From the NCBI RefSeq assembly GCF_002937075.1, contig NZ_NHSJ01000093.1, positions 1-37,499 on the forward strand: a DNA stretch of 37,499 bases, written 5' to 3'. A program made the translations under genes and the position numbers. This document shows positions 9,155 to 17,375 of this stretch, one piece after another. Below the pieces are notes generated by a model, which saw nothing but the letters and a program-made list of their open reading frames with translations, did no database searches and had not been told where the DNA came from. This DNA comes from Rhodoblastus sphagnicola. GTDB lineage: Bacteria > Pseudomonadota > Alphaproteobacteria > Rhizobiales > Beijerinckiaceae. Numbering within the stretch: the stretch's first letter is position 1; every line of letters begins with the position of its first letter.

Positions 9155-10567
9155 ATGAGGTTCGCCTCGATTCGCGGAATCGCCGCTGTAGTGAGCCTGC
9201 CGCTCGCCGCGCTACCGGCGTGCGCGGCGGAACGCTTTGTCGCGCCCGCAGCCCCGGCCGACAGCGCGCCGACCTACGCGCGGACCTGCAACGCCTATGG
9301 CGAATCCTATTTCGCCCTTCCCGACTCCGACATGTGCCTGGCGATCGGCGGCGGCGCGATCGGCCAGCTCGAATTGCGCAGCCTGCCGCGCACGCCGGCC
9401 GGGCCGCCGGCCGGCGCCCGCCTGCCCTTCGTCATCGATTCGACCGAGCATCCCGCCGCGCTCGGCGGCGCCTTCGCCGTGGGCCTGACCGTCGCGGCCC
9501 GGCTGCCCACCGACGCCGGGCTGGTTTCGGCCTATGTCAGCGCCATGGCCGGCTATGGCGGCAGCGCCAATCCCGACAATTGGGCCAATCTCACCCGGCT
9601 CGACCTCGCCTATATCACCTTCGCCGGCTGGACCGCCGGCCGCGCCCAATCCGCCTTCGATTTTTACGCCGACGCGTGGAATTTCACCGTGCTGCGCGGC
9701 TCCAACACTCGCACCGAGCTTTTCTCCTACGCTTTCGCGCCAACGCCCGGCGTCACCGCCATTGTGTCGGTGGAAAACCCCCATGAGCGCCGCGGCGAGA
9801 TCGGCCAGGCGGTCAATCCATTGGCCAGCGTCGGCTACCAGGGCGACGGCGCGCCGGATATCGTGGGCGCGCTGCGGGTCGAGAGTCCGTTGGGTCAGGC
9901 GCAGATCAGCGCCGCCGCCCATCAATTGCGCACCCGTTACGCCGCGCCGGCCTCGGTCGCGCCGGGACAGCCGGACGCCGCCACCTCGTCGCAATGGGGC
10001 TTCGCGGCGCAAGGCGGGCTCAAGGTCAACCTGCCGAGCCTGTCGGACGCCGACGCCATGATCCTGCAAGCGACCTACGCGCGGGGCGCTTCGGCTTACG
10101 TCGCCGGCGACAGCCAGAGCACGTTCGGCGACATCAACCATCCCGGAATCGCCAGCCCGCGCCTGACCACCGCGCCAGGGCTGGCCGCCTATGATTACGA
10201 TTGCGTGGTCGCGGCGCAACCGTTCGGGCGCTGCGACAGGTCCAGCGGCTACGCCATTGTCGCGGCCCTCAAGCATTTCTGGTCCCCGGAGGTCTCCTCC
10301 TCGCTGTTCGCCAGCGTGTTCGGCATGAGCTATCCCGACGCCGTCAAGACCGGCCAGTCGGGCGTGGCCGGCGCCGGCGAGTACCGCGAGTCCATCGTGG
10401 GCGGCAATCTGGTGTGGACGCCGCTGAAGAACCTGATGATCGGCGGCGAGATTTCCTACGCGCTCGGCCAGACGGAAACGCCGTCGTCCCCGTCCGGCGG
10501 CGCCGGCGAGCAATGGACCACCTCGACGTCATGGTCGGGCCGCGTCCGCGTGCAGCAGAAATTTTGA
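9155..10567 (+). CDS. Alphaproteobacterial outer-membrane porin (Porin_2-like)
   Basis: From the ATG at 9155 the protein has 470 residues. It starts with a signal peptide (MRFASIRGIAAVVSLPLAAL, cleavage near ACA-AERF). The start drawn further upstream at 9101 would put 18 extra residues before the signal peptide, so I reject it; GAAGGTTG before 9155 is a fair ribosome site. The mature N-terminus has the CNAYGESYFALPDSDMCLAIGG block typical of Porin_2 proteins, which carry two Cys residues there. The rest is rich in alternating polar/hydrophobic strands (LDLAYITFAGWTAGRAQSAFDF, LMIGGEISYALGQTE), and the protein ends in Phe (VQQKF) as beta-barrel proteins recognised by the BAM complex do. It should form a trimeric diffusion pore for small hydrophilic solutes. 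No partner genes adjoin it. Confidence 0.9.
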   Translation: MRFASIRGIAAVVSLPLAALPACAAERFVAPAAPADSAPTYARTCNAYGESYFALPDSDMCLAIGGGAIGQLELRSLPRTPAGPPAGARLPFVIDSTEHPAALGGAFAVGLTVAARLPTDAGLVSAYVSAMAGYGGSANPDNWANLTRLDLAYITFAGWTAGRAQSAFDFYADAWNFTVLRGSNTRTELFSYAFAPTPGVTAIVSVENPHERRGEIGQAVNPLASVGYQGDGAPDIVGALRVESPLGQAQISAAAHQLRTRYAAPASVAPGQPDAATSSQWGFAAQGGLKVNLPSLSDADAMILQATYARGASAYVAGDSQSTFGDINHPGIASPRLTTAPGLAAYDYDCVVAAQPFGRCDRSSGYAIVAALKHFWSPEVSSSLFASVFGMSYPDAVKTGQSGVAGAGEYRESIVGGNLVWTPLKNLMIGGEISYALGQTETPSSPSGGAGEQWTTSTSWSGRVRVQQKF

Positions 10568-10686
10568 CCCTGATCTGAACGCCGCCTTGCGGTCTCCCGC
10601 GCGGCGCGCATGATGCGAAGCGATCAGGAGCAGGCGATGGGCGCGCGGCTTTTCAATGTTTCCCTTCCGGCCGTCGGGGGGCGGGC

Positions 10687-12108
10687 GTGACGACGGCGGG
10701 CGACACCGCGCCAGCTTTCGCCATGGGCCTGTTCGCTTTCGCCCGAATCGGCGCCGATCTGCGGGTGCGCGCCGTCGAGGGCCGGTTGCTGGACTGGCTG
10801 CCGCCCCCGGGCGCGCCGCTGGTCGACAGCCCGGTGTTCTTCGGGATGGAGGCGGAACTGGATGCGTTGCGCGCGGGCGCGCGGGCGCGGATCGACCTGC
10901 CCGGCCTGCGGCTGCCGCCGGCGGAAAACCCCTTCGCGCTGACCCTCGTCCGCGAAAGCGAGAGCGGCGATGTGCTGATCTACGCCTGCGCCGATTGCGG
11001 CGCGCTCGATTTCGAGCGCCAGATCGCCCACGAACGCCGCCAGACCCAAATCCTCGCCGATCAGGCCGCCAGCGCCGGCCGCGTGCTGCGCGAACAGGCG
11101 GCGCTCTACCGCGACATTGTCGAAAACGACAGCGATCTCGTGCTTCGCCTTGGCGCCGATCTGCGCGTGTCCTTCATCAACCGGGTCGCCTGCCGGCGCT
11201 TCGGCCGCGCCGAGGCCGATTGTCTCGGCCGCGCGGTGGACGATTTGCTCGGCTCCGGGCGGGAGGAGCGCTGGACGGCGCGCTGTTCGGGCCAATCCGA
11301 CACGTCGTTCGAACAGGCCTTGTTCGGCGCCGGCGGCGCAACGGTGTGGATCTGGTGGCGCGTGCATTGGGTCAGCGGCGGCGCGGAATATCAGGCGGTC
11401 GGCCGCGACATCACCGATCTGCGCCGTCTGCGCGCCGACGCCGACGCCCGCGCCGAGGAGGCGCGCGTCAACGCGGTGATGCGCGAGCGCCTGCGCATCG
11501 CCCACGCGCTGCACGACACCCTGGTGCATTCGCTGGTGGCGCTCAGCCCCCAGATCCGCCTGATCCGCAAGACCGCCGGTCACGACGCGCCGCCGCGTCT
11601 GGCCGAGGAATTGGGGGTCGCGGAACAGGCGGTGCGCGACGGCCTGGCGCGGGCGCGGGCGGCCATCGCCGATCTGCGCGCCCATCCGCTCGAACGTGAA
11701 GGCCTCGGCGCGGCGCTGGAATCGCTGGCGCGGCGCTTCAACGAACACACCGGCGTGCACGTGTGCGTCGATCTCGACGCGCGCATCCTTTCCGGCCTCG
11801 GCCCGGAGGTGGCCGAGACCTTTTTCCGGATCGCCGAGGAGAGCCTGCGCAACGCAGAACTGCACGCCCAGCCGACGCGGGTCGGCGTTCATCTCGCCGC
11901 CGACGCCGAGGACGGGGCCAAGCTGGAGATTGTCGACGACGGCTGTGGTTTCGAACCGAACCGGGCGCGGGACGGCCATTTTGGCCTGATCGGCATGCGC
12001 GAACGCGCCGAACTGATCGGCGCGCGCTTCAACATCGAAACCGGCCCTGGCGCCGGGACCCGAATCGTCGTGGCGGCGCCAGGCGCGCGAAGCGCGCGGG
12101 AGAGCTGA
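10687..12108 (+). CDS. PAS-containing NarL-type sensor histidine kinase
   Basis: The protein has 473 residues from a GTG start; ATG 10723 is the alternative. No transmembrane helix is visible, so it is a cytoplasmic sensor. The first ~110 residues form an unassigned domain, a coiled coil follows (~113-140), then a PAS domain (~140-245: YRDIVENDSDLVLRLGADLRVSFINRVACRRFG ... ITDLRRL). HisKA_3 follows with His276 in AHALHDTLVHSL, then a HATPase with FRIAEESLRNAELHA (N box), VDDGCGF and HFGLIGMRERAELIGA. This kinase class pairs with NarL/LuxR-type regulators, and such a gene lies 558 bp downstream on the same strand. The last codons fall inside a 28-bp tandem repeat that runs past the stop, so the C-terminal tail ARSARES is encoded by the repeat and may vary between strains. 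The PAS ligand is unknown. Confidence 0.92.
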   Translation: MTTAGDTAPAFAMGLFAFARIGADLRVRAVEGRLLDWLPPPGAPLVDSPVFFGMEAELDALRAGARARIDLPGLRLPPAENPFALTLVRESESGDVLIYACADCGALDFERQIAHERRQTQILADQAASAGRVLREQAALYRDIVENDSDLVLRLGADLRVSFINRVACRRFGRAEADCLGRAVDDLLGSGREERWTARCSGQSDTSFEQALFGAGGATVWIWWRVHWVSGGAEYQAVGRDITDLRRLRADADARAEEARVNAVMRERLRIAHALHDTLVHSLVALSPQIRLIRKTAGHDAPPRLAEELGVAEQAVRDGLARARAAIADLRAHPLEREGLGAALESLARRFNEHTGVHVCVDLDARILSGLGPEVAETFFRIAEESLRNAELHAQPTRVGVHLAADAEDGAKLEIVDDGCGFEPNRARDGHFGLIGMRERAELIGARFNIETGPGAGTRIVVAAPGARSARES

Positions 12109-12190
12109 AGCTGCGCGAAGCGCGCGGGAGAGCTGAAGCTGCGCGGAGCGCGCGGGAAACGTGAAGCCATGCGCGGAACGCGCGGGAAAC
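12085..12190. repeat. 28-bp tandem repeat spanning the 3' end of the kinase gene
   Basis: Four near-copies begin at 12085, 12113, 12141 and 12171 (spacing 28, 28 and 30 bp). Each holds a small hairpin of GCGCGC/GCGCGC type around GAA or GGA, followed by GGGAGAGCTGAAG or a variant. The period is not a multiple of three, and the kinase stop codon (12106-12108) lies in the first copy. The last copies are degenerate. Confidence 0.85.
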
Positions 12191-12666
12191 CGAGAGGCCC
12201 GCGAAGCATTCGTCGCCGCAGGCCCTGCGCTAATCTTGCGTCATAAAACGTTGTTCTTGCAAGGACGTTGGCGAAAATACCGAAGAAGGCCGGGGCCGAC
12301 GCCGGTCTTGCGTTGCGTCAGCTCCAACCGACAGCCAACGGATTCGTTGGGCTCTCGGTCAATCTACTTCGAGAAGACGTTGAATTCTAAGTAAATTGCA
12401 TTGTGACGAAAAAGCAGCTAAAGCTTGCTTGAAGTGTTTCAGCACTCTCGGCGCACACATTTCTGGCGCGACCTGATTTCGGCGAGCCTCCCTGAATTGT
12501 GTTACGTGAGGACACGCTGCGGCTTTCGTCTGGCCGGCCTTGGACGGTCATGCCTCCACCGGCGCATCCTCCCGCAATGGACGGTCTGGAGCCTGCGCTG
12601 AACAAGATGCGGAAGCAGGTTCGGCGGCGCGCGCCCTGCTTCCTTCGTGACTGGAGAGGGAAACCG
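12109..12666. other. Gene-free spacer between sensor kinase and response regulator
   Basis: I see no gene here. The first 80 bp finish the 28-bp tandem repeat. From ~12230 to ~12480 base composition turns noticeably AT-richer than the surroundings, with a small perfect stem CCAACG-GATT-CGTTGG at 12335-12350 and a promoter-like pair at 12396-12424. A frame open from 12499 into the response regulator is discussed under that gene. The AT-rich stretch may be the regulatory region of the regulator gene or a remnant of an inserted element; nothing decides between these. Confidence 0.6.
12396..12424 (+). promoter_or_regulatory. Possible sigma-70-like promoter upstream of the response regulator
   Basis: TTGCAT (12396-12401) and TAAAGC (12419-12424) are separated by exactly 17 bp within an AT-rich island, about 240 bp ahead of the GTG start. 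The -35 is good and the -10 weak. If used, the response regulator would be transcribed separately from its kinase, with a long leader. Confidence 0.3.
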
Positions 12667-13332
12667 GTGCAGGATGAACGCATCCGCATTCTGATCGCGG
12701 AGGATCAACCGATGATCCGTCGCGCCTTCGCTTCGATGCTGGCGCTGGAGGTCGATATGACGATCGTCGCGACGGCCTGCGACGGCGCCGAGGCCGTGCA
12801 GGAGGCGCGGCGCTGGCAACCCGACATCGTGCTGATGGACATCCAGATGCCCCGGCTCAACGGCATCGTCGCGACGCGCCAGATCGTCAAGGATTGCCCG
12901 GACGCGCAAGTGATCATCCTCACCACCTTCGACAGCGACGACCTGATCTTCGACGCCATTTGCGCGGGCGCGCAGGCCTATTTGCTCAAGGACGCCGAGG
13001 AGGAGGAAATCCTCGAAACCATCCGCGCCGTCTCGCGCGGCCATTCGCGGCTCGCGCCCAATGTGGCGCGCAAGCTGCTCGACGAATTCCGCCGCGTGCG
13101 CCGGGCGCCCGCGCCTTCGAGCGAGCCCCAGGACCCCGGCGAGGCGCTGACCGATCGCGAGAACGACATCCTGCAATTGATCGTCGCCGGCAAGGGCAAC
13201 AAGGAAATCGCCGCCAATCTCAAGCTGGCCGAGGGCACGGTGAAGAATTACGTCAGCCGGATATTGGAAAAGCTCAACGCCCGCAGCCGCACGGAACTGG
13301 CCGTGAAGGCGCTCAACCGCAGGGTGGAGTAA
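12667..13332 (+). CDS. NarL/LuxR-family response regulator
   Basis: From the GTG at 12667 the protein has 221 residues, the normal size of the family. GGAGAGGG lies seven to eight bases ahead of the GTG, and the receiver domain starts within the first ten residues (RIRILIAEDQPMIRRAF). Upstream in-frame starts back to 12499 would add 56 residues of proline/arginine-rich shadow-like sequence. The receiver holds Asp58 in VLMDIQMPRLNG, Thr in ILTTFDS and Lys in LLKDAEEEE. The C-terminal LuxR-type helix-turn-helix (~155-215) reads LTDRENDILQLIVAGKGNKEIA then EGTVKNYVSRILEKLNARSR. It should be the DNA-binding partner of the PAS kinase upstream. The target genes are not apparent. Confidence 0.93.
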   Translation: MQDERIRILIAEDQPMIRRAFASMLALEVDMTIVATACDGAEAVQEARRWQPDIVLMDIQMPRLNGIVATRQIVKDCPDAQVIILTTFDSDDLIFDAICAGAQAYLLKDAEEEEILETIRAVSRGHSRLAPNVARKLLDEFRRVRRAPAPSSEPQDPGEALTDRENDILQLIVAGKGNKEIAANLKLAEGTVKNYVSRILEKLNARSRTELAVKALNRRVE

Positions 13333-13419
13333 GGATTAGCGACGAAGCATGGCCCCCTCCGCCCGTCAGCGGGGAGAGAGGGAGGCCGGCGCCCGTTCCT
13401 GACAAGAGCGTATAAATGA

Positions 13420-13443
13420 AACGGGCCGCTTGCGCGGCCCGTT
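13420..13443. terminator. Bidirectional intrinsic terminator between the response regulator and rne
   Basis: Perfect stem AACGGGCCGC / GCGGCCCGTT with loop TTGC. It lies between two convergent stop codons (13332 plus, 13448 minus). On the minus strand the stem is followed by TTTCATTTATAC, a reasonable U-rich tail for rne; on the plus strand the tail GCTGTTAC is poorer. Confidence 0.75.
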
Positions 13444-13447
13444 GCTG

Positions 13448-16400
13448 TTACTTTCCGGAAAGACTGGCCTTGGCCCGCGACCACCAGCCCGAGCGCTTGG
13501 GCGCGGCGGGGTCGGCCGCCGTGATCACCGGCAGTTCGGGTTGAGTCGGAACCGGCTTCTCTTCCGCCACCTGTTCCGTCGGAGCTTCGGCGGGCGCGGC
13601 TTGGGGCGCTGACGAAACCTCCGAAGCGGCGGCTTCGGGGGCCGACGCGATTTCCGGAAGCGCGGGTTCCAGGTGCGCGGGTTCCAACTGTGCGGTTTCC
13701 AGCGGCGCGGGTTCCAAGTGTACGGTTTCCAGCGGCGCGCTCGGCTCGACCGGTTCGCCCTGCGGTTCGTTCGTCACCGGGGCGGGTTCGCCTTCGAAGG
13801 CCGCGCGCGCGTCGTCGTTCGCAGCCCATGCGGTCGCGACCGCTTCGCCCTCGCTCGCCTCGGCTCCAGCTTCCGCTCCGGGCTCGGCGCCAGCTTCCTG
13901 GCCGCTCGGGCGCCAATCACCCGAGAAATCGCTGACTTCGCCGCCACGACCCCGGCCGCGCCGACGCCAGCGGCCCCGACCGCGCCGACCCTCTTCGCGG
14001 GCGCCGTCAGACTCCTCGCCCTCGCCCTGTACCTCGGCGGGGCGGTCCTCGGCCGGCGTCATCATGTCGCCGCCGATCCGCGCCATCATGCTCAGGCCCT
14101 CGTCGGAGGGCTGCGGCGCATTGGCCTCGATCGACGATTCGCCGCGGCCCCGTCCGCGCCGACGGCGGCGACGGCGGCGGTTTTCAGCCTCCTCGCGCTC
14201 CTCGGCTGTGCCCACCTCGACCTCGGGCGCTTCGGTCTGCTCCTCGTCGAATTCGGCTTCGGTCTCAGCTTCGCCGATCGGCTCCGGCTCCTCCAGCGGA
14301 CGGCGCGGATCGAAGCGCCGCAAGGGATCGGCCGGTTCGCCGCGCTCCAGCGCGTGATAGGCGCCGCCGGTGAGGGTGTCGTCGGCCTCGACGATCACGG
14401 AGACGCCGAAGCGCTCCTCGATCAGCCGCAGCAGCGCGCGCTTCTGGTTGAGGATATAAAGCGCGATGTCGGTGCGGGTGCGCAGGATGACATTGTGGGT
14501 GGCGCTCTTGATCAGCGCATCCTCAAGCACGCGGATGACATGGACCGCGACCGAGGAGGTGCTGCGCACCGTGCCGGCGCCGGCGCAATGCGGGCAAATG
14601 ATAGACGAGCCTTCCAGCACGCCGGTGCGGATGCGCTGGCGCGACATTTCCAGCAGACCGAAATGCGAGATGCGGCCGACCTGGATGCGGGCGCGATCGT
14701 CCTTGAGCGCTTCCTTGAGCCGGCGCTCGACCGAGCGGTTGTTGCGACTCTCCTCCATGTCGATGAAATCGACCACGATCAGGCCGGCGAGATCGCGCAG
14801 GCGCAACTGGCGCGCGACTTCGTCCGCCGCCTCCAGATTGGTGCGCAGCGCCGTGTCCTCGATATTGTGTTCGCGGGTCGAGCGGCCCGAGTTCACGTCG
14901 ATGGCGACCAGGGCCTCGGTCTGGTTGATGACGATATAACCGCCCGAGCGCAGCGTCACCTGATTGTGGAACAGCGCGTCGAGCTGCGATTCCGCGCCCC
15001 ATTTGGCGAAGATCGGCTGGGGATCGCGATAGGCGGCGACGTTCTTGACGTGGCTCGGCATCAGCAGGCGCATGAAATCGCGCGCCTCGCGATAGCCGGG
15101 CTCACCGGCGACCACCACCTCGTCGATCTCCTTGCTGTAGAGATCGCGAATGGCGCGCTTGATCAGCGACCCCTCCTCATAGACCAGGGCCGGGGCGCTG
15201 GAGGTCAAGGTGAGTTCGCGCACCTGCTCCCACATGCGCATCAGATATTCGAAGTCGCGCTGAATCTCCTGCTTCGTCCGAGCCGCCCCAGCTGTGCGTA
15301 AAATCACGCCCATGCCGTCCGGCACCTCCAACTCGCCCGCGATCTCCTTGAGCCGCTTGCGGTCGCCGGTGTCGGTGATTTTCCGCGAAATGCCGCCGCC
15401 GCGCGCGGTGTTGGGCATCAGGACGGAATAGCGGCCGGCCAGCGACAGATAGGTGGTCAGCGCCGCGCCCTTGTTGCCGCGCTCTTCCTTGACGACCTGG
15501 ATCAAGAGCACCTGGCGGCGCTTGATCACTTCCTGGATCTTGTACTGGCGGCGCAGACGGGGGGCGCGATAGGGCGTCTCGTCCATGGCGTCGCCGCCAA
15601 GTTGCTCGACGCCTTCCTCTTCCTCGTGGTCGGCGCTGTCGTCGTCGCCCGGTTCGCCTTCGTCGGAGAGCGGCTCGAACGCCGGCGCCTCCTCGACCCG
15701 CGCGGGGCGCTCGGCCGTGACGACGTCATCGGTCTCGGAATCGTCTGCGGTCTCGGAGTCTTCCGCGGTCTCGGAGTCATCCGCGTCGGATTCGGCGGCC
15801 AGACGGTCCTTCTCCTCGACCACGGCGAAGCCTTCGGGATCGTGGAAGAAGGGCGGGACCAAGACGGCCGGCGCTTCGGCCTGGACCTCGACTTCGGCCG
15901 GAGCCTCGGCGACGGGGGAGTCTTGCGCCGGTTCGGCGGCGGCTTCCACCTCGGTCTCGACGGACGGCGCTTCAACCGGCGCGGCCTCGGCGGCGAAGGG
16001 CGCGTTTTCCTCCGGCGCGGACGGCGCCGGCTCGGCGGCCAAGGTTTCGACCAGGTTTGGTTCGGCGCCCTCTTCCGCGCCGTTGGTTTCGGCGCCGACG
16101 TCACCCAAATGGTCTTCGACGGAGCCGTATTCGGTCGCGCCCTCGTCGGCCTCATCAACTTCGCCGGTCACGCGCTCGTCGGTGCGGCGCTTTTCCGAGC
16201 CGCGACGGTTGCGGCGGCTGCGGCGGCGCGGGCTTTCCTCTTCGTCCTCCTCGCGGTGGGCGCGGGATTCCTCCTCAAGCAGCGCGAGTCGGTCGGAGTG
16301 CGGGATCTGGTAGTAATCCGGGTGGATTTCACTGAAGGCGAGGAAGCCGTGGCGGTTGCCGCCATATTCCACGAAGGCGGCCTGCAACGAGGGTTCGACC

Positions 16401-16546
16401 CGCGTGACTTTCGCCAGATAGATGTTTCCGCGCAATTGTTTCTTGGAGGCGGACTCGAAATCGAATTCCTCGACTCTATTTCCTCGAAGCACCACCACCC
16501 GCGTCTCTTCGGGGTGGGAGGCGTCGATCAGCATTTTGTTGGCCAT
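13448..16546 (-). CDS. rne: Ribonuclease E
   Basis: The protein has 1,032 residues, starting MANKMLIDASHPEETRVVVLRGN, the usual alphaproteobacterial start. It is the endonuclease core of the RNA degradosome. The S1 domain begins at ~37 and is interrupted after ~95 by a long acidic Glu/Ala/Pro-rich insertion (to about residue 335) before it resumes (YKIQEVIKRRQVLLIQVVKEERGNKGA). Catalytic aspartates are Asp550 (AIDVNSG) and Asp593 (VVDFIDMEE), 43 residues apart as in E. coli Asp303/Asp346. The zinc-link Cys651 and Cys654 (CPHC) follow 58 residues later, again the E. coli spacing. The tail from ~770 is disordered, with Arg-rich RNA-binding runs, and ends KRSGWWSRAKASLSGK. The GWW motif matches the short PNPase-binding element described for Caulobacter RNase E. 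A long leader precedes the gene and a hairpin terminator follows it. Confidence 0.97.
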   Translation of the reverse strand: MANKMLIDASHPEETRVVVLRGNRVEEFDFESASKKQLRGNIYLAKVTRVEPSLQAAFVEYGGNRHGFLAFSEIHPDYYQIPHSDRLALLEEESRAHREEDEEESPRRRSRRNRRGSEKRRTDERVTGEVDEADEGATEYGSVEDHLGDVGAETNGAEEGAEPNLVETLAAEPAPSAPEENAPFAAEAAPVEAPSVETEVEAAAEPAQDSPVAEAPAEVEVQAEAPAVLVPPFFHDPEGFAVVEEKDRLAAESDADDSETAEDSETADDSETDDVVTAERPARVEEAPAFEPLSDEGEPGDDDSADHEEEEGVEQLGGDAMDETPYRAPRLRRQYKIQEVIKRRQVLLIQVVKEERGNKGAALTTYLSLAGRYSVLMPNTARGGGISRKITDTGDRKRLKEIAGELEVPDGMGVILRTAGAARTKQEIQRDFEYLMRMWEQVRELTLTSSAPALVYEEGSLIKRAIRDLYSKEIDEVVVAGEPGYREARDFMRLLMPSHVKNVAAYRDPQPIFAKWGAESQLDALFHNQVTLRSGGYIVINQTEALVAIDVNSGRSTREHNIEDTALRTNLEAADEVARQLRLRDLAGLIVVDFIDMEESRNNRSVERRLKEALKDDRARIQVGRISHFGLLEMSRQRIRTGVLEGSSIICPHCAGAGTVRSTSSVAVHVIRVLEDALIKSATHNVILRTRTDIALYILNQKRALLRLIEERFGVSVIVEADDTLTGGAYHALERGEPADPLRRFDPRRPLEEPEPIGEAETEAEFDEEQTEAPEVEVGTAEEREEAENRRRRRRRRGRGRGESSIEANAPQPSDEGLSMMARIGGDMMTPAEDRPAEVQGEGEESDGAREEGRRGRGRWRRRGRGRGGEVSDFSGDWRPSGQEAGAEPGAEAGAEASEGEAVATAWAANDDARAAFEGEPAPVTNEPQGEPVEPSAPLETVHLEPAPLETAQLEPAHLEPALPEIASAPEAAASEVSSAPQAAPAEAPTEQVAEEKPVPTQPELPVITAADPAAPKRSGWWSRAKASLSGK

Positions 16547-17214
16547 TGCGAACTCTTGATTCCATGGCGCCGCTCAGGCTGGCCGCTTGCGTTGCGCGCA
16601 GGACGGGACTCGAACTTTTCGAGTCGACCGGTCCCGCCGCGCGCGCGGCGCCGCGCCAAATCTGGCGCGCCATGCTCTTGGATGTGGAGGAAGGATTGGA
16701 TGTGGAGGAAGGAAACGTCCACGCCGAAGCGGCCGTGAATTTCGCAAAAAGCGAAGCGCGGCGCCCGACGCGGGACGGTGTGGGGCATTGTTGGTAGACA
16801 GAAAAATCTTGGACATCAGCCCGAGGCGCGCCGAATCGTACGAAGGCGCGGCGTGTCGAAGCGCGCTGGCCCTTTCCCGATTCTGTCTTCGCGCGGAGAA
16901 GGTCTCCGCCCCGAAGGTTTGGCGTCGCCACGTGCAAACCTTTGCAAATAACCGCGCCCCAGCCCTGTAAAGACCTTGGCGGCGGAGCATCTTCGAGTTC
17001 CGCGCCCACGGATCCAGGATGGCCTTGGGCGGACGATTAAACACAGTCGGTTTCCCACGCGGCGCCAACGACGCCTCCGTCGCATTCGCGCGCGAAAAAC
17101 CCTCCGCCTCGCGGAAAATCCGGGCCGTCTTGCTTGACGGACATGCCGGAACGCCTGCCAGACGGGAAACCCATTCGAATCCGGCGCTGCGACTCTTTGT
17201 CTCGCGCCGCCGAA
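16547..17214 (-). promoter_or_regulatory. Long 5' leader of rne (gene-free stretch)
   Basis: Nothing between the rne start and the amidase start looks like a gene: all open frames here are short and have shadow-like composition. If the promoter at 17222-17250 is used, rne mRNA has a leader of roughly 670 nt. E. coli and other bacteria use long rne leaders for autoregulation by RNase E cleavage, so a similar role is a reasonable inference. The leader holds a perfect 18-bp tandem duplication at 16678-16713. Confidence 0.5.
16678..16713 (-). repeat. Perfect 2 x 18-bp direct repeat in the rne leader
   Basis: Two identical 18-bp copies, TTGGATGTGGAGGAAGGA on the plus strand, abut each other. In the rne leader RNA (minus strand) each copy contains UUCCUCCAC, an anti-Shine-Dalgarno-like CCUCC element. 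Any regulatory meaning is inference. Confidence 0.8.
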
Positions 17215-17221
17215 CATATGC

Positions 17222-17250
17222 TATGTAATGGTCGCATGCGTCCTTGGCAA
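17222..17250 (-). promoter_or_regulatory. Sigma-70-like promoter for rne
   Basis: On the minus strand TTGCCA (17250-17245) and TACATA (17227-17222) are separated by 17 bp, a good match to the housekeeping consensus TTGACA/TATAAT. Predicted start of transcription is near 17214, about 670 nt before the rne ATG. It is the best promoter-like pair I found on this strand in the spacer. Confidence 0.5.
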
Positions 17251-17375
17251 GTTCCCGCGACGCGGAAGGCCGCGCCGGTCGCCGCAAGCTTCGTTAAGGA
17301 TTGTTAACCCTTTCATGCTCTGAATTGCGCGCGCGGGCGTCGCGCATTGCTTTCCACGGATATTCCCCTCCACGA

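Noticed and set aside
10624-11979. 451-codon minus-strand frame opposite the PAS kinase.
   Set aside because: Shadow of the high-GC kinase gene; no recognisable motif, whereas the plus frame has all kinase boxes.
12499-12666. N-terminal extension of the response regulator.
   Set aside because: The extra 56 residues have no domain; the GTG at 12667 has a strong ribosome site and gives the normal family start.
16574-17287. Minus-strand frames of 133-237 codons in the rne leader.
   Set aside because: Arg-rich, no motifs, several overlapping frames of equal quality; the stretch is better explained as a leader.
17294-17307. TTAA-GGATTG-TTAA before the amidase as a CtrA box.
   Set aside because: The spacer is six, not seven, bases, and aligning at seven leaves only six of eight matches.
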